From the NCBI RefSeq assembly GCF_049274025.1, contig NZ_JBASRV010000018.1: a DNA stretch of 64,000 nt. One strand, given 5' to 3'. Positions within the stretch are counted from its first letter, which is position 1, and every line of letters begins with the position of its first letter. Made by a program: the position numbers and the translations under genes. A model generated the notes under the pieces. The model searched no databases. It was not told where the DNA came from and was given only the letters and a program-made list of their open reading frames with translations. This document shows, in pieces, positions 61,996 to 64,000 of this stretch. This DNA comes from Miniphocaeibacter sp012841535. GTDB taxonomy: Bacteria > Bacillota > Clostridia > Tissierellales > Peptoniphilaceae.

Positions 61996-63960
61996 TTAAA
62001 CGTCTAAATTTTCCCAATCATCTAAATTAAAATCGTCTTTTGAATCACTATCTATTTCATCTTTATTCAGATTTTCGGTATTATTTTCACTTGTATTTTC
62101 ATTAACATTGGAATTTGTTTCTTCTTCGTCTTTTAAATCCAAAATATTCATAAACTCGTCTCCAGTAATGGTTTCTTTTTCTATTAAATATCTTGATATT
62201 TCATGAAGTTTATCAATATTTTCAGTTAATATCTTTCTGGCTTTTGCTTGTGCGTCTTTCATGATTTTTTCAATCATATTATCGATCTCAGCCGCTTTTT
62301 CAGGTGAAGCACTACTAGTAGTACCACCATCAAGATACATTGATTGTTGTGTATCCAAAGCTACCATACCGAACTCGTCTGTCATACCATATTGAGTAAT
62401 CATAGCTCTAGCAAGTCTAGTTGCCATTTCAATATCATTTGCAGCGCCTGTTGTTTTAGTGTTGAAAATTAATTCTTCAGCAGTTCTACCACCTGTATAG
62501 GTAACAATTTTAGTGAAGATGTCGTCTTTACTCATAAGGAACTTTTCCTCTTCATCCACTTGCATAGTATAGCCTAATGCGCCTGATGTTCTTGGAATAA
62601 TCGTAATTTTTGTAACTGGTGCAGAATGAGTTTGCATTGCTGCAACTAAAGCGTGACCAACTTCATGATAAGCAATAAGTTCTTTCTCTTTTGGAGAAAT
62701 AACCATACCTTTTTTTTGCTGACCTGCAATAACAACTTCAACAGATTCTTGTAGATCTTCTTGTGCAACTAACTTTCTATTAAACTTAACAGCTCTTAAA
62801 GCAGCTTCGTTAATAATATTGGCTAATTGAGCACCTGAGGCTCCTGCAGTCATTAAAGCAATAGGTTTAAAATCTACATTAGGGTGTACTTTAATTTTTT
62901 TAGCATGAACTTTTAAAATAGCTTCCCTTCCAGCTAAATCAGGTAATTCAACAGGAATTCTTCTGTCAAAACGACCAGGTCTTGTAAGTGCCGGGTCTAG
63001 AATTTCAGGTCTATTAGTAGCTCCTAAAATAACAACTCCAGTATTTCCTTCAAAACCGTCCATTTCATTTAAAAGCTGGTTTAATGTTTGTTCCCTTTCG
63101 TCATTACCACTTATACCATGGGAATCTCTTTTTTTACCTATAGCATCTATTTCATCTATAAAAACAATACAAGGAGCTTTTTCCTTTGCTTGTTTAAATA
63201 AATCTCTAACCTTTGAAGCACCCATACCTACAAACAACTCAACGAATTCTGAGCCTGACATTGAGAAAAACGGCACATTGGCTTCACCTGCAACAGCTTG
63301 AGCTAGTAGGGTTTTCCCAGTACCAGGAGGGCCAACTAAAAGTACTCCCTTTGGTAAAACAGCTCCTATTTCGCTATATTTTTTTGGATCATGTAGAAAA
63401 TCTACAATTTCGGACAAGTCTTCTTTGGCTTCATCTTGTCCCGCTACGTCTTTAAAACTTTTTCCCGGCTTTGATTGTACATATACCTTTGCATTTGATT
63501 TCCCAAAGCTCATTGAGTTTCCGCCCATTCTCTTAGTAAGGCTTCTCATAAGCAAGGAAAGTAGTGCAAACATCAGGACAATAGATAATATATTAGGAAG
63601 TAAAGTTTCAGTAAAGAAATTTGAAGTTCTAGCCTTATATGCTACTTCTTTTTCCTTTAAAACAGGTTGTAAGTCTGCATCTTGTATATATGCATTGTAT
63701 GGAGTTTTATAATTTTTCTCCACACCCTTTGAGTCTTTTGCAGTGAAAGTTAAAGGATCGTCTAACTCTACTTCAATAACAGAACCTGCTTGTAGCATTT
63801 TCCAAAAATCGCTATATTTTACTTCCGTAACAGTTTGCCCGGTAAAAAGCGGTGTAACAAAAGACATTACTGTAGCCCATAATAAAAGTCCTAGTAAAAG
63901 AATTGTAACAGAATTAGGTTTAAATCCTTTTGGAAAATTGGACTTATTATTATTACTCAT
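61996..63960 (-). CDS. ftsH: ATP-dependent zinc metalloprotease FtsH
   Basis: Membrane-anchored AAA+ protease for quality control of membrane and regulatory proteins. 654 residues: two N-terminal helices (about 17-36 and 119-138) around an extracellular domain, AAA domain with Walker A GPPGTGKT and Walker B IVFIDEIDAIG, second region of homology TNRPEILDPALTRPGRFDRR, and zinc motif HEVGH. The C-terminal tail is acidic and disordered. AAAGGAG precedes the ATG. Confidence 0.98.
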   Translation of the reverse strand: MSNNNKSNFPKGFKPNSVTILLLGLLLWATVMSFVTPLFTGQTVTEVKYSDFWKMLQAGSVIEVELDDPLTFTAKDSKGVEKNYKTPYNAYIQDADLQPVLKEKEVAYKARTSNFFTETLLPNILSIVLMFALLSLLMRSLTKRMGGNSMSFGKSNAKVYVQSKPGKSFKDVAGQDEAKEDLSEIVDFLHDPKKYSEIGAVLPKGVLLVGPPGTGKTLLAQAVAGEANVPFFSMSGSEFVELFVGMGASKVRDLFKQAKEKAPCIVFIDEIDAIGKKRDSHGISGNDEREQTLNQLLNEMDGFEGNTGVVILGATNRPEILDPALTRPGRFDRRIPVELPDLAGREAILKVHAKKIKVHPNVDFKPIALMTAGASGAQLANIINEAALRAVKFNRKLVAQEDLQESVEVVIAGQQKKGMVISPKEKELIAYHEVGHALVAAMQTHSAPVTKITIIPRTSGALGYTMQVDEEEKFLMSKDDIFTKIVTYTGGRTAEELIFNTKTTGAANDIEMATRLARAMITQYGMTDEFGMVALDTQQSMYLDGGTTSSASPEKAAEIDNMIEKIMKDAQAKARKILTENIDKLHEISRYLIEKETITGDEFMNILDLKDEEETNSNVNENTSENNTENLNKDEIDSDSKDDFNLDDWENLDV

Positions 63961-63972
63961 ATATTCTCCTTT

Positions 63973-64000
63973 CTATTCAAAAGAAGCTAGGTCGTCTAAA
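63973..64000 (-). CDS. C-terminal end of an unidentified gene upstream of ftsH
   Basis: Minus-strand frame reads LDDLASFE and stop (63975-63973), 12 bases before the ftsH start. In related bacteria tilS or hpt usually precedes ftsH. The visible residues are too few to name it. Confidence 0.35.

Overview
The window is AT-rich DNA from a low-GC Gram-positive anaerobe, most likely of the Clostridia/Tissierellia (Peptoniphilaceae-like) group. Pointers are A/T-ending codons, strong GGAGG ribosome binding sites, intrinsic terminators after most genes, a T-box leader, two large secreted proteins with triple cell-wall-binding-2 (CWB2) domains, YitT paralogues, an Agr-type LytTR pair and a minimal SufC/SufB pair. 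No rRNA, tRNA, CRISPR array or prophage was seen. The organism is inferred from gene content; no search was run.

Layout. 1-3.0 kb: the start of a tryptophanase/tyrosine phenol-lyase family gene behind a T-box leader, then a small membrane protein and an ABC-F ATPase. 3.1-7.6 kb: a decayed IS1182-type transposase and a 1300-residue surface protein (RCC1-like repeats, near-identical DUF11-type repeats, CWB2 anchor). 7.7-15.1 kb: a YitT protein; an Lsa-like antibiotic-resistance ABC-F gene with a leader peptide, attenuator and an inserted structured repeat; a MerR/GyrI pair; YjbQ; and a glucose-family PTS permease.

15.2-28.1 kb is a pectin-oligosaccharide utilisation locus. An ABC importer (two tandem binding proteins, two permeases, an MsmX-type ATPase) brings in oligogalacturonides. 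An unsaturated-uronyl hydrolase (GH105) and a cytoplasmic GH28 enzyme cut them, and KduI, a DhuI-like isomerase and KduD convert the unsaturated uronate towards 2-keto-3-deoxygluconate. A LacI regulator in the locus probably acts on operator-like palindromes near three transcription units, and the kduI leader holds a terminator-like hairpin. A MATE exporter follows.

29.6-45.4 kb: ftcD and dinB; a promoter with a Fur-like palindrome driving a 32-residue membrane peptide; gap between two YitT paralogues, one frameshifted; an orphan AgrA/AgrC-like pair; a second CWB2 surface protein; a lipid kinase; and a MarR-controlled heterodimeric ABC exporter. 45.5-49.4 kb: an XRE regulator whose membrane tail is cut off by a TGA, a flavin reductase-like gene, a second copy of the structured repeat, and a marR-sufC-sufB operon. 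49.5-55.3 kb: a two-component system with a Met/His-rich sensor and a secreted DUF2680-like protein, then a purine salvage module (deaminase, NCS2 permease, GntR) bounded by a partial duplication of that secreted gene's 3' end. 55.4-59.3 kb: a YtrA-type GntR/ABC operon with three related membrane subunits, one frameshifted at a poly-A tract, and a signal peptidase I inside it. The window ends with a lipoprotein, a GH25 lysozyme without signal peptide, and ftsH.

The strongest candidate for something undescribed is the modular hairpin repeat at 8865-9210 and 46675-47092. It has no coding potential, shuffles a small set of hairpin modules, and shows compensatory base changes in its stems.
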